DNA of 64,000 bases from Bactericera cockerelli (Eukaryota > Arthropoda > Insecta > Hemiptera > Triozidae): contig CM044961.1 of assembly GCA_024516035.1 (NCBI GenBank), forward strand, positions 16,605,756-16,669,755. Reading direction: 5' to 3'. How positions within the stretch are numbered: position 1 is the stretch's first letter; every line of letters starts with the position of its first letter. Below are positions 1 to 11,784 of this stretch, piece by piece. The notes under the pieces are model-generated. The model did not search any database, was not told the DNA's origin, and worked only from the letters and a program-made list of their open reading frames with translations. Made by a program: the position numbers and the translations under genes.

Positions 1-900
1 AAAATAGTACAAAAGTGATTCTGTACTTCTTTTACACCTATTATAGAAGTTCTAAAAAGATATGTAACAGGAATGCAGACTTCAATTTATTTCTATCATA
101 TTCCTGCATTACATAATACTATGCATTGTTATACAAACATATTCTGTACTGCTTTCCCCAATAGAGAAATTAAAAAAAGAAGAAAAAAATGGCTTAATGT
201 TTCAACAGTAGTCACTGCTCCTTCCACATAACATTACCGTTCTGAACAGCCGAGATCCTTCCTTAAAAAAAACTTCTGTCAATATACCATCTTTATAATG
301 TCTCATAAAATTTATATCCAACATAAATTTTTATAATAAAACTGTATCTCTCTCACAAATTTATTCGTTTCTTACAAAAGGGACCATAATATGTTTCTGA
401 GGCAATCTGTACAATAGGTTCTGAGAATTCACTATCCCCATAAGTTATACATATGACATGTATTTATACGTATTATGGTACATAAATATTTTATTATGAT
501 ATTAATAATAACAAAGGACACTTAACATAAGGTCAACTTACAAAATGGGACGGCCATACATCAGATGGTGCAACGGTTCTCCCAACCCACCGGTATACTG
601 GAATGTACTAGAAATTCATAAACTTATCATGAATAATTATTGTAAAAATAAAAATAAGCGTTGGTAAAATACTATAGCAGAAAGGCAAAAAAATGACAGT
701 TCTGAACTACAAAATGTACTCCTATTAGATTACAAATTACTAAAGGAAACATGAAGTGTACAGACGGAGTTAAAATACCTTTCAAAAGTTGGCACTTCAA
801 TTTTGATTTTGAAAACAAGAAATTCCATGGCGTTTGAAAAAATATTACACCACTCTCGTGATTATCACAAATATGATTGCCTTAACCTAAAAAATATATA
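1..900. other. No gene seen
   Basis: AT-rich DNA with short A/T runs. I see no exon-like frame, tRNA or long repeat. Short frames from 803 belong to the start of the next TIR element. Confidence 0.6.
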
Positions 901-1208
901 CAGGGTCTTCATAAAGTCTCACCCAGGCCTAGGTTTCTCGAAAACGACTCAGAATATCAAAAAACGCATAAACCCGTATTCCTTTATATTCAGGGGATTG
1001 ATTTTCAGCTAAAAAGTTTTTGCCTACACGGCCCCAGTCAGGCTGGGCATGGACCAACTTTAAAATCTTAAATAGAATGGTTCGTTTTGTGGCATATTGT
1101 TTTAAAGGTCTTATTGAGAAAAAGTTTATTACAATAAATTTCAGTGTGCTACGACTTACCGTTCTCGAGATACAGGGTCGGACGTCCTGCGTAATATCCA
1201 TATATTTT

Positions 1209-1478
1209 GACCTATAACTCGTTAACAGTAAATTATGGAGAAAATTTTTCTTGTTAATAATAACTCATTATGACAAGACCTTTCGAACAAGTTATAACTC
1301 GACATACTCTGTTGATGTTAGTTTCTGGTCGGTTTCGTCAGCCAGCCGGACGAACAGTCGAAAAAATTTTAACGAAAAAACAAATCAAATTTTAACTTGT
1401 TCGAAAGTTCTTGCCACAAGGAGTTATTATTAACAAGAAAAATTTTCTCCATAATTTACGGTTAACGAGTTATAGGTC
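1209..1478. mobile_element. 270-bp MITE with ~80-bp inverted repeats
   Basis: gacctataactcgttaac... at 1209-1292 matches the inverted 1395-1478 with few differences. It is nested in the 901-3905 element. Confidence 0.6.
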
Positions 1479-1492
1479 ATAATATATGGATA

Positions 1493-2550
<1,058 letters not shown>

Positions 2551-3610
2551 CTTAGGGTTACACCCGCCGCTTCGCCAGCCCATCAAACACACACATAGAA
2601 CGACACTCACACCCACCCAACACACCACGCACACACCACACCACACACCATAAACACACACACACACACACACCAAAACACAACACACACCCACACCACA
2701 CACACACACGCACACAACACACACACCACACCACACTAAACCACACACACACACACACACACCACACACACACCATACAACACACACAAAATGTCATTTA
2801 GGTTTTGAAAAAAAACCTGAATATTTTTGTCGCCATCTATTTCTGGTCTTCCCCGGCGTAGCTCAAGAATGGCTCATCAGAATTTCGCGATCAATATGTC
2901 AAATTAAAGCCTAAACCCTTGCCTAAAAACTTTCTCCTTGCTCTGAGTTGATAGGTCGTCACTTCAATTTTCGAGAAAAAATGTCATTTAGGTCAAAAAA
3001 CGTGAATATTTTACATGTTACCCATCATTTTTTTTACCTTACCACAGGCGTAGCTCAAGAATGGCTCATCAAATTTCGCGATCAATATGTCAAAATGAAA
3101 GCCTAAAACCCTTGCCTAAAACTTTCTCCGCTCTAAGTTGAGAGGTCGTCACTTCAAATTTCGAGAAAAATAGTCATTTAGGTCAAAAAACGTGAATATT
3201 TTACATGTTACCCATCCATTTTTTTACCTTACCCGGCGTAGCTCAAGAACGGCTCATCAGAAATTCGCGATCGATATGTCAATTGAAAGCTCAAACCCTT
3301 GCCTAAAACTTTCTCGCTTTGAGTTGATAGGTCGTCGCGACAAATTTCGAGAAAAAATGTCATTTATGTCAAAAAACGTGCATTTTTTTTGCGTCACCCA
3401 TCCATTTTTATCCTTACTCATTGTAGCTTAACCTCAGGGAGATATAATCTAGCCTAGAAGAATTTCCTGATCCAAGCGGACCTATGTGCAAAATTTCAGG
3501 TTTCTCGGTCAAACGGTGTGGATTTGTATAAAGAACATACATACACACATACATACATACATACACACATACATACACACATACAGACAGCTTTCTTTTA
3601 TAGATATAGA
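2551..3610 (-). mobile_element. Helitron-like unit, proximal copy of a tandem pair
   Basis: Same structure as the neighbouring unit: 5' TCTATATC at 3610, A before it, then a tail of ACATACATAC repeats, 190-bp internal repeat segments, a (CA)n block, and 3' end ...GTAACCCTAA at 2552. It is directly joined head-to-tail to the next copy. Confidence 0.55.
2584..2789. repeat. (CA)n-rich microsatellite
   Basis: Interrupted CA repeats at the equivalent position of the second Helitron-like unit. Confidence 0.95.
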
Positions 3611-3905
3611 TTAGGCAGGACGTCCGACCCTGTATCTCGAGAACGGTAAGTTGTAGCACACTGAAATTTATTGTAATGAACTTTTCTCAATAAGACCTTT
3701 AAAACAATATGCCACAAAACGAACCATTCTATTTAAGATTTTAAAGTTGGTCCATGCCCAGCCTGACTGGGGCCGTGTAGGCAAAAAAAAATTGGCTGAA
3801 AATCAATCCCCCTAAATATAAAGGAATACGGGTTTTTGCGTTTTTTGATATTCTGAGTCGTTTTTCGAGAAACCTAGGCCTGGGTGAGACTTTATGAAGA
3901 CCCTG

Positions 3906-4496
3906 TATATATCAAGCTTGTTGGTAGGAGGATAATAGTCAGGAGTTGCTCACCAGTCGCCTTATTATTAACATTAAACATCATTTTCATCTATTTTGAA
4001 TCACTTTTGTCTCTCCTACGAAGCTACATATTTATGTACAATTTTTACCAAGGTATAATCTTTTGCTTCTAATCAGATTACCCCAGGCTTAGTAAAATTA
4101 TTTACAGCTAGATTAATATAATCATTTGTGACCTCTTCATTATTTCAAGGTTTCAAAAATCGTAGGACTTCATTTTCTAAAATAATAGGCAAATATTGTC
4201 TCCTTTGTCTCCACCTTGAAATCGCGTCTTCCCAAGTCCACTAGCATCAGCTATTATATTCAAGTGTCAGACATAGTTGAGTCAAGAAAAGCGACAGATA
4301 TCGGTGAGAAAATGCTTCTTTTCAATTTCGCAATAGTATACCAAAGGTCAGAAGTCTCATAGAGACACATCACAGTCTAGTCGGGAAAAACAATTTGGCC
4401 TATCCTTAATAGGTACCCGATGAGTATACATCAATTGGGTCTGTCGAAAACCCCTTGAGATTCTAAATCTGTTTCCTAATCTCAACTGTTCAAAGG
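3906..4496. other. No gene seen
   Basis: Moderately AT-rich DNA downstream of Kir gene 1. If the gene has a further 3' exon it could lie here or further downstream, but I find no convincing Kir tail sequence. Confidence 0.5.
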
Positions 4497-5025
4497 GCAA
4501 GCAGAGCTCGTCACTGCTTCAGCTAATCACTCTTGCGTCAGAAGTAGAGTTGGTCAGCAGCAGCAAGCAGAGCTCGTTACTGCTTCAGCTAATCACTCTT
4601 GCGTCAGAAGTAGAGTTGAGTCAGCAGCAGCAAGCAGAGCTCGTTACTGCTTCAGCTAATCACTCTTGTGTCAGAAGTATAGTTGGTCAACAAAAGCAAA
4701 CAGAGCTCGTTACTGCTTCAGCTAATCACTCTTGCGTCAGAAGTAGAGTTGGTCAACAGCAGCAAACAGAGCTCGTTACTGCTTCAGCTAATCACTCTTG
4801 CGTCAGAAGTATAGTTGGTCAACAGCAGCAAGCAGAGCTCGTTACTGCTTCAGCTAATCACTCTTGCGTCAGAAGTAGAGTTGAGTCAGCAGCAGCAAGC
4901 AGAGCTCGTTACTGCTCCAGCGAATCACTCTTGCGTCAGAAGTAGAGTTGTTCTGCAGCAACAAGCAGAGCTCGTTACTCCTTCAGCTCATCACTTTTGG
5001 TCAGAAGTAGAGTTGAGTCAGCAGT
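4497..5025. repeat. 66-bp minisatellite (about 8 copies) abutting Kir gene 1
   Basis: Units begin around GCAGAGCTCGTTACTGCTTC and end in a variable (CAG)n/(CAA)n stretch. Copy starts are near 4500, 4567, 4636, 4702, 4768, 4834, 4900 and 4966. The period is mostly 66 bp, a multiple of three, so a plus-strand frame carries a 22-residue repeat (QQQQAELVTASANHSCVRSR). That frame has no sign of being a gene. The array reaches within 10 bp of the last Kir gene 1 codon. Confidence 0.9.
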
Positions 5026-5026
5026 G

Positions 5027-5392
5027 TCAACACCTCGGCAGCTTCTGAGTGAAATTGAGCAGTTCCCGCGCGCTGCACAGGGGCGTGTCCACCTGGTTTG
5101 TGTTGTGGAACAGCGCGTAGTCCACCTCATACACGTACTTGTCTCGGTTGTACACCACCAGTGGTTCAAACCGGTGGCCCCAGAGGATCTCAGACGGGAG
5201 GTACGAGGTCTTGGCCTGCGTGGTCTGGCCCGTGGACTCGGTCGTGCCTTCCAGGATGGCGATGATCTCGAACTTCTCGCTGAGCAGCTTCTTGGCGGAC
5301 ATGTCGTAGAGGGGGGAGTCGTCGTCTATGCGATGCACCACGATGGTGGGCCACAGGAGGAAGATGTCTGAGTCATAGCTGTCGATGTGCAG
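5027..5392 (-). CDS. Kir gene 1, C-terminal exon (cytoplasmic domain)
   Basis: Codes for most of the cytoplasmic C-terminal domain of an inward-rectifier K+ channel subunit (plasma membrane, tetrameric). The minus-strand acceptor is a strong pyrimidine tract ending CCCCAG, phase 0, so the exon starts LHIDSYDSD. Visible Kir landmarks in order: LLWPTIVVHRIDDDSPLY, the G-loop region ILEGTTESTGQTTQAKTSY, EILWGHRFEP, then VDTPLCSARELL. The frame ends at TGA (5027-5029) only about a dozen residues after CSAR, shorter than most Kir proteins, which usually have a further tail. A possible donor (GAG/GTGTTG, exon end 5034) sits just before the stop and could lead to another exon. A 66-bp tandem array begins within 10 bp of this end. 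The Kir identity is very secure; the true C-terminus is not. Confidence 0.93.
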   Translation of the reverse strand: MHIDSYDSDIFLLWPTIVVHRIDDDSPLYDMSAKKLLSEKFEIIAILEGTTESTGQTTQAKTSYLPSEILWGHRFEPLVVYNRDKYVYEVDYALFHNTNQVDTPLCSARELLNFTQKLPRC

Positions 5393-5939
5393 CTGGGGAG
5401 GGAGGAACATGGAGATGTAGTATTTTTTTTTTTTTTAAGTCGTCTACACCTCATCACGGATAACAGAAACCTTAGGTTTCTGTGTGACGTGTGAGGCAAT
5501 AACTGACGCGTTGTGTACGGGTTTCTTTCTGTGTATGGGTTTCTTTCGACTCAGCATTACAGATTTGATTTGGTTTATTTTTATTTATAACAGTTTTAAA
5601 TTTACAAATATAACAAACATCTCCTAAGCTAATATAAAATAACTTATGAGGAGAAGAGCAATAGCAAACTGGTCGAAACCTTTTTGCTAAGATTTATTAC
5701 AATTAGGACTTGAATGGCCAATGGCCATCTCACAGATTCGCACTGACCTTATCGATCGAGCGTACGAAAAAGCACTTCTTTTTTAGCGTCAGCAACTTTT
5801 TCTAGTACTAACCTTATTGTATTACCCTTTGAGTTAGTTCATTTTAAGGCCAACTTTTAGCATATGACAATTATGACATCCAAAGAGAATTATTATTCTG
5901 AAATGTTCCAGATATGAACTACGAGTTAGTGTAATGGGG

Positions 5940-6045
5940 ACTCCCTGACTCGAGCCGGCAGTCTAAATAAAAAAAAAAAAAAAAAAAAAAAAGCACTACG
6001 ACCTATTTTACTATACTATAATAATAATAATAATAATAATATCGC
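5940..6045. repeat. SINE/MITE fragment, poly(A) and (TAA)n
   Basis: A short block ending CGAGCCGGCAGTCTAAATAA, an A run (5969-5991) and TAA repeats. The same block recurs at 7950-8005 and, inverted, near 23205-23240. Confidence 0.55.
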
Positions 6046-6111
6046 CTTATTTATACTGCCCGATGAAGACTATTAAAGTCCCATTATTCCAGCAGTAAGC
6101 CAAGACATATT

Positions 6112-6236
6112 ATTATGTGTTAAAAATCCCAAATGGGAGGATAACTTGTCATGTCCCGGCTGGGTTTCGAACCCACGACATCTGGATTTTCTGGATTTGC
6201 AGAGTGCCGCCTTTACCACTGAGCTACCGGGACAGA
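6112..6236 (-). mobile_element. tRNA-derived SINE (family E)
   Basis: Minus-strand head GTCCCGGTAGCTCAGTGGTA with A box, and B box GGGTTCGAAACCC. The 7-bp acceptor-like stem GTCCCGG/CCGGGAC is perfect. An extra AAATCCAGA-type duplication in the anticodon arm and a shared tail (ATGACAAGTTATCCTCCC) also seen at 35508-35640 argue for a SINE rather than a working tRNA. Confidence 0.65.
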
Positions 6237-6576
6237 CCTTTTTTTTTCAAAGAAACTAAACTGATAATCATACAACAAGGTAGGAAAGCTCATGTTTACC
6301 TAACGATACCTCAAAATAGACATGCAAGTGTGGTTATCCACCCTTGTACACCCATTTCGGATCTCGCCAGGTAATGTTGGACTTGCTGGTAATTTTCTTA
6401 CCAGCACCTACCAACTAAAACCTCCCTGATGTATGACCACTCAGTATAGGAAAATCGCCCTGGAACCGCGTGAGCATTTCATCAGGGGGACCTATACAGA
6501 CCATACTATACGAGTATCTATTTCTTCTCAAGAAATAAACTTCTTTTTGATCAAATGTAATGCAAAGTTATCTCAC

Positions 6577-6816
6577 CTTCAGCTCGGACAGGAAAGGGTT
6601 GAGCACTTCGCCCTCGGCCGTGGTCCTCTGCTTCACCAGGTACGCCTTGATGGACGCCCCTATGATGTGGGACTTGGCCCTCATGTCGCCCACCCGGAAC
6701 ATGAGGCACAGGAAGCCGTCCCTCTGGTTGATCACAGCCGTCTTGGAGAACATCAGGGTCTGCGTGCGCTGCTTGGGTCGGGCCACCTTGGCGAACACCA
6801 GCCCTGTCATGAACGC
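6577..6816 (-). CDS. Kir gene 1, M2 end and proximal C-terminal domain exon
   Basis: An 80-codon exon bounded by an acceptor (AAATCAG before GCGTTC) and donor AAG/GTGAGA, phase 0 on both sides. It translates from AFMTGLVFAKVARPKQRTQ through FRVGDMRAKSHIIGASIKAY to LSELK. This is the inner end of M2, the basic PIP2-contact segment after M2 (RPKQRTQT), and the first beta strands of the cytoplasmic domain. The upstream join (exon end ...TLIQ) gives TLIQAFMTG. The downstream join gives SELK-LHIDSYD. All Kir landmarks are intact, with no stop or frameshift. A (GGCGTA)n hexamer tract lies about 45 bp outside the acceptor. Confidence 0.93.
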
Positions 6817-6862
6817 CTGATTTAGGGAACATGATTTTGAGGAAATTATTATAATTGCCGGC

Positions 6863-6913
6863 GAGGCGTAGGCGTAGGCGTAGGCGTAGGCGTAGGCGTA
6901 GGCGTAGGCGTAG
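6863..6913. repeat. (GGCGTA)n hexamer tract
   Basis: About eight perfect GGCGTA units, about 45 bp upstream (minus strand) of the acceptor of the Kir gene 1 exon ending at 6816, in the zone where branch point and pyrimidine tract belong. Confidence 0.9.
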
Positions 6914-7004
6914 AGTCTCTTTTTTAAATGATATTTATTTACAGAGGAGGCTTAACAATCAGAGTCCTTGCTCCATAGAGTCCCTTTTTGATAGTAGTTG
7001 AAAC

Positions 7005-7302
7005 TAAGGTCGGAATTAATAGACAACATCAATAACTTAAGTCGTTGGTAAGTGTCGATTTTCCCTATCTTACACAGTACGCAATCCGTGACTTAGCGCC
7101 ACAGAGGTATTACAAAAACGTCTATTGATTCCGCCCTAAGAGTCCCTTTTTGCTAGTAGTTGAAACTAAGGGCGGAATTATTAGACGTTTTTGTAATACC
7201 TCTGTGGCGCTAAGTCACGGATTGCGTACTGTGTAAGATAGGGAAAATCGACACTTACCAACGACTTAAGTTATTGATGTTGTCTATTAATTCCGCCCTA
7301 AA
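7005..7302. mobile_element. Two copies of a ~130-bp MITE in inverted orientation
   Basis: Each copy is bounded by GGCGGAATTAATAGAC-type ends and holds CTCTGTGGCGCTAAGTCAC. The first is at about 7010-7137, the second, inverted, at 7168-7302, each preceded by agagtccctttttg.tagta. Together they form a long hairpin. A third copy lies at 19666-19799. Confidence 0.75.
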
Positions 7303-7732
7303 TCTCATAGTAAATTTGACTAATAATAAGTTTAATATTTTACTTTTCAATAACTTCAGTCTGATGAAATATTAGTTCATCGTGTTCTGTTTAAACAAAC
7401 AATTTGGGAGATTATTTGTCCCGTTGAATCCAAGCATTTGCAACGCAATGACTTTTTAATACCGTACTAATTTAATACATTTATAATGTACAATTTCTTC
7501 AAAATTAAATGAGACACATTACTCTGAGCTCCAGGTATCCCAGAAAGCTGTTTTAGAAGTAGCTCTCGATGATGTTCATAAATATGAGTACTCGTATACA
7601 ATGATTATAACACAAGACTTGACCTTCTACTACAGCGTAACCACAAAACTCTTGTGGTCAACAAGTATACTTGTGAGATTTATGGTCTAATATTTAAATG
7701 AAGTATATTCAATAAATTTAATGATTGTCATC

Positions 7733-7935
7733 TTCGTAGTCGAGTGGTTAAAGTAATAGTCTGGTAATCCAGGTAGCGTAAAGCCCACCCTATTCATGAT
7801 TTTTTTCTCATTTATTTGACTATGTGACCGTATAATAGTAAGGGTCTGAGGGTTAGTTGGTAGAGAATGCTTCGAGCATTAACCTCGCCTGGTTACCTTC
7901 CACTAAAGAGTATTATTATTAATACTTCAATCCAC
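7733..7935 (+). mobile_element. tRNA-derived SINE (family C)
   Basis: tRNA-like head (TAGTCGAGTGGTTAAAG, GTCTGGTAATCCAGGTAGCG), then TTTGACTATGTGACC and a tail GGTTACCTTCCACTAAAGAG followed by TTATTATTAATA. The same family is at 25735-25937 (minus), with tail only at 26060-26121. Confidence 0.65.
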
Positions 7936-8030
7936 ATATAAACTGTTAGCGTAATGGGACTTCCTGTCTCGAGCCGACAGTCTAAATAAAGCACTGCTAT
8001 ACTATAAATCTCAACCCCGCCCATGATTAC

Positions 8031-8266
8031 CTGTATGAGGGTGCCCACAATGCTCTGGGCGCACATGAGCCAGATAGCCTCAGGGCACTCTGTGGTGGTG
8101 GCTCGTGAGCCATACCCAATGGTGTGCTGCGTCTCAATGCTGAACAGGAAGCTGGCAGAGAAGGAGTGGACCCCCACCACACAGGGGACAAAGGTCGGGT
8201 TGTCAATGTTCTCGGGGAGAATGTCGCCGTGTGTGAACGCCAAGAGCCACCAGATACACGCGAACC
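8031..8266 (-). CDS. Kir gene 1, pore exon with selectivity filter
   Basis: Begins after CATCAG and ends at CAG/GTAATC; 236 nt, entering with two bases that complete a Gly codon. It encodes FACIWWLLAFTHGD (end of M1), the extracellular turret, FVPCVVGVHSFSASFLFSIETQ (pore helix with its conserved cysteine), the filter TIGYGSR, a second cysteine in TECPEA and the start of M2 (QSIVGTLIQ). The filter is the K+-selective GYG. The residue at the classical rectification-controller position in M2 is Gln (in TLIQAFM), not Asp or Glu. Some insect Irk channels also have Gln, so weak polyamine block is an inference only. Unlike gene 2, the filter is not split by an intron. Confidence 0.95.
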
Positions 8267-8571
8267 CTGATGGAGAAGATAGATGGTGAGTACTTTTTTC
8301 GAAATAGTATGAAGTACCTAATACCTACTTTTAAAAGAAATTGTTTAATTTGTAATTGTTTTTATCTATCTACAGAAATTGCCAATTCCACAAAACATGA
8401 ACCCCAACAAGTTGAAATTAAGGCAGAATCGTATGTGATGTTTGTAAATTTCCGAAACTGCACATTTCATTCGTTTTCTCTTCAAAATCGAAAGGTACCG
8501 GATTGAAATATGCTTTACCGAGTTGCCACAATACTCCTGTGTCCAACTAGTATTAATTGCTCTCAACTTAC

Positions 8572-8766
8572 CGAACCAGCTTAGCAGGAAGCCCATGGTG
8601 CAGACCAGCAGCGTCCACCTCCACTGGATGTCCACCAGAGTGGTGAATATATCCTGCAGGAAGCGGCGTCTCCGCTTGGAGATGTTGATCTGGATGATGT
8701 TGCCTGTCCCATTCTTGTCTATGGCGCGCTTTCCGCAGCTTCTTGAACAGAGAACCTCGGACTTTC
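8572..8766 (-). CDS. Kir gene 1, N-terminal cytoplasmic/M1 exon (possible frameshift)
   Basis: Donor TTCG/GTAAGT is excellent. The acceptor TTTACAG before GAAAGTCC is also good. The distal part is clear Kir: GTGNIIQINISKRRRRFLQ, then [16 protein letters not shown], then TMGFLLSWFG (slide helix and M1). The first 35-40 bases are a problem. A phase-2 upstream exon would read RKVRGSLFKKLRK in one frame, whereas the Kir core continues in another frame (RAIDKNGTG...). Either a one-base indel lies near 8730 (a run GGAAAGCGCGCC), or a weaker internal acceptor (TTCAAG before AAGCTG), which does restore the frame, is used. Kir identity is secure; the exon start is uncertain. Confidence 0.88.
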
Positions 8767-9189
8767 CTGTAAAGATATAGTGAGAGCTTTTAACTTCGTT
8801 ATAACTGTCATTAGAATTGGCTACACATGTCTTATAATTTATTGACCTCATGAGTTATCGTGAACGATGCAAGTAGGAGACCAAACAGAGGAAAGATAAG
8901 CGAAAACATAGCCAACTTTTTGGTTTGAGTATGACCACTATGAACAATTGAACAGCATCAAATTGTAAAATGAATTACTTGAACTAAATTTTAACATCAG
9001 AATGATCAGAATCTGATAGGGTAAGCCGATAAAACTTGAAAAGCTGTAGTGTTTTAAACTGCAGAAGGTAGGAATCTATTTCAAAGGAACAGAAGAAATG
9101 AAAATGTATGCGTTCCGTAAGAAAGACATTAATTTTGTCTTTTTACCAATGCTTTAATCACGAACAATATCTCTTCTGTTTTATGTTAC

Positions 9190-9510
9190 CTGCTTCTCAC
9201 CGTCATCACCTTCAACTCCTCCACAGTGCACCGGCGTGAGTTGGTGAGGACAAAGGGGGCGGGGTCAGATACCTCCTCAATCAGTGACTCCTCCTCTTTT
9301 TCCTCCTCCTCTTTCCTCCTCCTCTTCCTCTTCCCCTTTTACCTCCTCTTCCTCTATCCCCTCCTCCTCTTCCATCTCTCCCTCTGTCACCTCCTCCTCT
9401 ATCGTGATGGGCAGGGAGTGGTGATTGCTGTGGTTGATGCTGATCTCTATCGAGGGGAAGATGTTGATGGCGTTTGATTTTTCGTTCGAGACATCCGCAG
9501 GTTGGGCCAT
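9190..9510 (-). CDS. Kir gene 1, first coding exon, acidic N-terminus, frame broken
   Basis: ATG at 9510 opens MAQPADVSNEKSNAINIF..., followed by a glutamate-rich stretch. In the assembled sequence this frame stops at 9277-9279, inside a homopurine run. One base out of frame, from about 9340 down to a donor at 9190/9189 (AGCAG/GTAACA), the sequence is open and protein-like: EEESLIEEVSDPAPFVLTNS..., then CTVEELKVMTVRS. A one-base insertion in the purine tract (for example the AAA at 9312-9314) would explain this, as a sequencing error, a polymorphism or a real lesion. It precedes the Kir N-domain exon with a short intron. The N-terminal sequence itself is not conserved, so the assignment rests on position, codon-like composition and splice site. 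Confidence 0.6.
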
Positions 9511-9563
9511 GAGGAATGTTTGAATTAGATGGGTTGATGGTAGAAATCGAGAGTTGCTATAGG

Positions 9564-11784
9564 TTCAGAAAAGTTAGATTTCCTTGGATTGAAGAACTTC
9601 TGCACCTTTTCCGATTATCCTTGACCAACGGCGATTAAAACTGTGTTGGCGGTTAGAAGAGGTGCGATTCGGCTGCTTTAGTAGTGGGCAACTCTTAATC
9701 ACTTCTGGACTTGCGCTGTTCAGGAGCCTACTTCGATCTTTGATAGTCACACCAACTGGATGGTTTTTGTATTGCTATTTCCAAAAGGTTAGAAGCTTCA
9801 AATTAAAAAGAAGTTCCCATTTTGAAACTTAAGAATTCGATTTTGTTTGGAAATAGGTAAATAGTAAGCAGACTTTGTATTGAGCTCGAATTGGTGCCAC
9901 TCAGAAATTTCGCTGCCATTTTCGATGAATATTAGGTATTGCTGATTTTACACTTGAAATACTTTCACTAGCTGTAAAATATCGAACATAATGGTATTAT
10001 TTACAATTACAACAGATGAATTGTTAAGATGAGGGTGAATTTTTATTTTAAAAGATCCGAAATGTCATTTTTCAGAATTATAAGTTTGAATGATTTTTAT
10101 TGGTAAATATTGTTGTTCGTAATTATATTAAATAAATGATTTATTTAAAAATCACATACTAAAAACACACACACTTGCATATTACTAGAAACTTCGATAT
10201 TTTCTGAAATTAAAAATGAATAAACTCTTGTGTAAACAAAGAACAATAAGAAAATAAAGAATTAGGTTTAAAGGTCGCCCATGTGACTTCAAGACTCGAG
10301 TTTTAAACATCCCTGACAAAGTTCAATTTTATTAGTTTTTTCAAAATATTGTTGTAAAATTAAATCAAATATATTCCTATTCAAATAAAAAAATAAATAA
10401 TGTTAAAAAAAATCGGCGATAAAAAATTCTGAATTTATTAATCCGTCATTGAAAAAATATTATGGAAATTTTATTCATTAAAAATTACATACCTACTAGT
10501 AAATTCAATTTGTTGCATTTCCTATAAATTTAAAAAAAAATGTAATTAACCCATCGGTAATTTTTTTATTTTTTATTATTAACTCGTTAATAATTCCTTC
10601 ATTATTTACACACAATAAGATTAGGATTGTATATAATCCTATCTCTGAAACTTATTCAAGATTTGATCTGTATGAGATTATCTTTGGCCTATGTTAAAAA
10701 AATAATAATCATTCATGGAGATTTTTCAAGAAATTGACTTAATTAGATAAGAAATAATATCCCTATAATTAAAAAAAAAGAGATTTATGTTCTTCTTATT
10801 TTCTATGATAATGTTAAAGATACACTATTGAGGAAACTTTCTTCGATTAAGCCTTCAATCACTATTGAATCGAAAAGTTCTTTTTCTTTCTCATTTCACC
10901 ACTGGTCACTATTGATAGATTCCCACTTAAAAAGTGCAAAAAACACCATTTATTTATACGCTGTCACACAAAAACTCCCAGGATCGCGAATTCCTTGTTG
11001 CAAAAATCATGCAAAATATGAATCGAAACACTGAACAAAAACGAATGAGGTACCTCTCTATCTCTGGCTCAATTTTGTCTAATTTACTGAAACTATCTGG
11101 GCATCCATCCATCACGAGATCTAGCTTATTTTTATTTTTTTATGCTCACTAAAACTGCACGTCTATCGTTAAAAATACGCAGGCCAGTTAAATCTGATGT
11201 AGATTTACAGGCCAGTTAAATAATTACAGTTATGCCGGAGGGAAGTAGATTGTAAAAAACGAATTAAACAAAATAATAATAGAGATTCATGTATAGGTGG
11301 TAGTTTTATCTTTATTAAAAAATATTTTAAAAATCCAGAAAATTGTATCACGAACATATCATTATAAATTAGATAATCTTCTTTTTAGAAGTTCGATTTG
11401 AAAAAAAAAAAAATCAAAATGGCGTGTGTTCCATATTCACCGGTTTTTAAATAACCTTTCTGAGCACTTAATAAAAACATTACTACAAAGAAACTCCAAT
11501 TAAATATTTAGTAGAGTAGGTTCAATATAATCAGCTTTGATACTTGAAAAAAAGTTCTGAAGTTTATTAATTGAACTACAAGAAAATAAGCGCCTTATTT
11601 GGTGACTTGTGAAGAAACGAACAAATAGTTTTAGGTAATTGTAAAGTACAAAGGTAATCACTTTACTTTATGAGAATCCTATTATCAATGTTAAATATTA
11701 ACCGAGCTCAGATTCGAACGTACGACTATTGAGTTCGGAGTTACGGACACCATACTTCTCAGAAAGCTCTATCTAGTATAAAGT
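9564..11784. other. Intronic or 5' flanking DNA of Kir gene 1
   Basis: 9564-9760 has raised GC and could hold a gene 1 leader or promoter (no TATA seen). From 9760 on it is very AT-rich with A and T runs. A tRNA-like B box (inverse, GATTCGAAC near 11710) suggests a SINE remnant at 11700-11775. Confidence 0.4.

Noticed and set aside
4550..4945. 131-codon plus-strand frame with a 22-residue repeat
   Set aside because: The 66-bp array keeps any frame open; no promoter, splice site or homologue is evident, and it is antisense to Kir gene 1.
6155..6236. Functional tRNA gene
   Set aside because: Good A and B boxes and acceptor stem, but the anticodon arm carries a duplication and the 3' tail matches another SINE copy at 35508.
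6433..6825. Plus-strand frames at 5-9 kb and 21-25 kb
   Set aside because: Antisense shadows of the minus-strand Kir exons.
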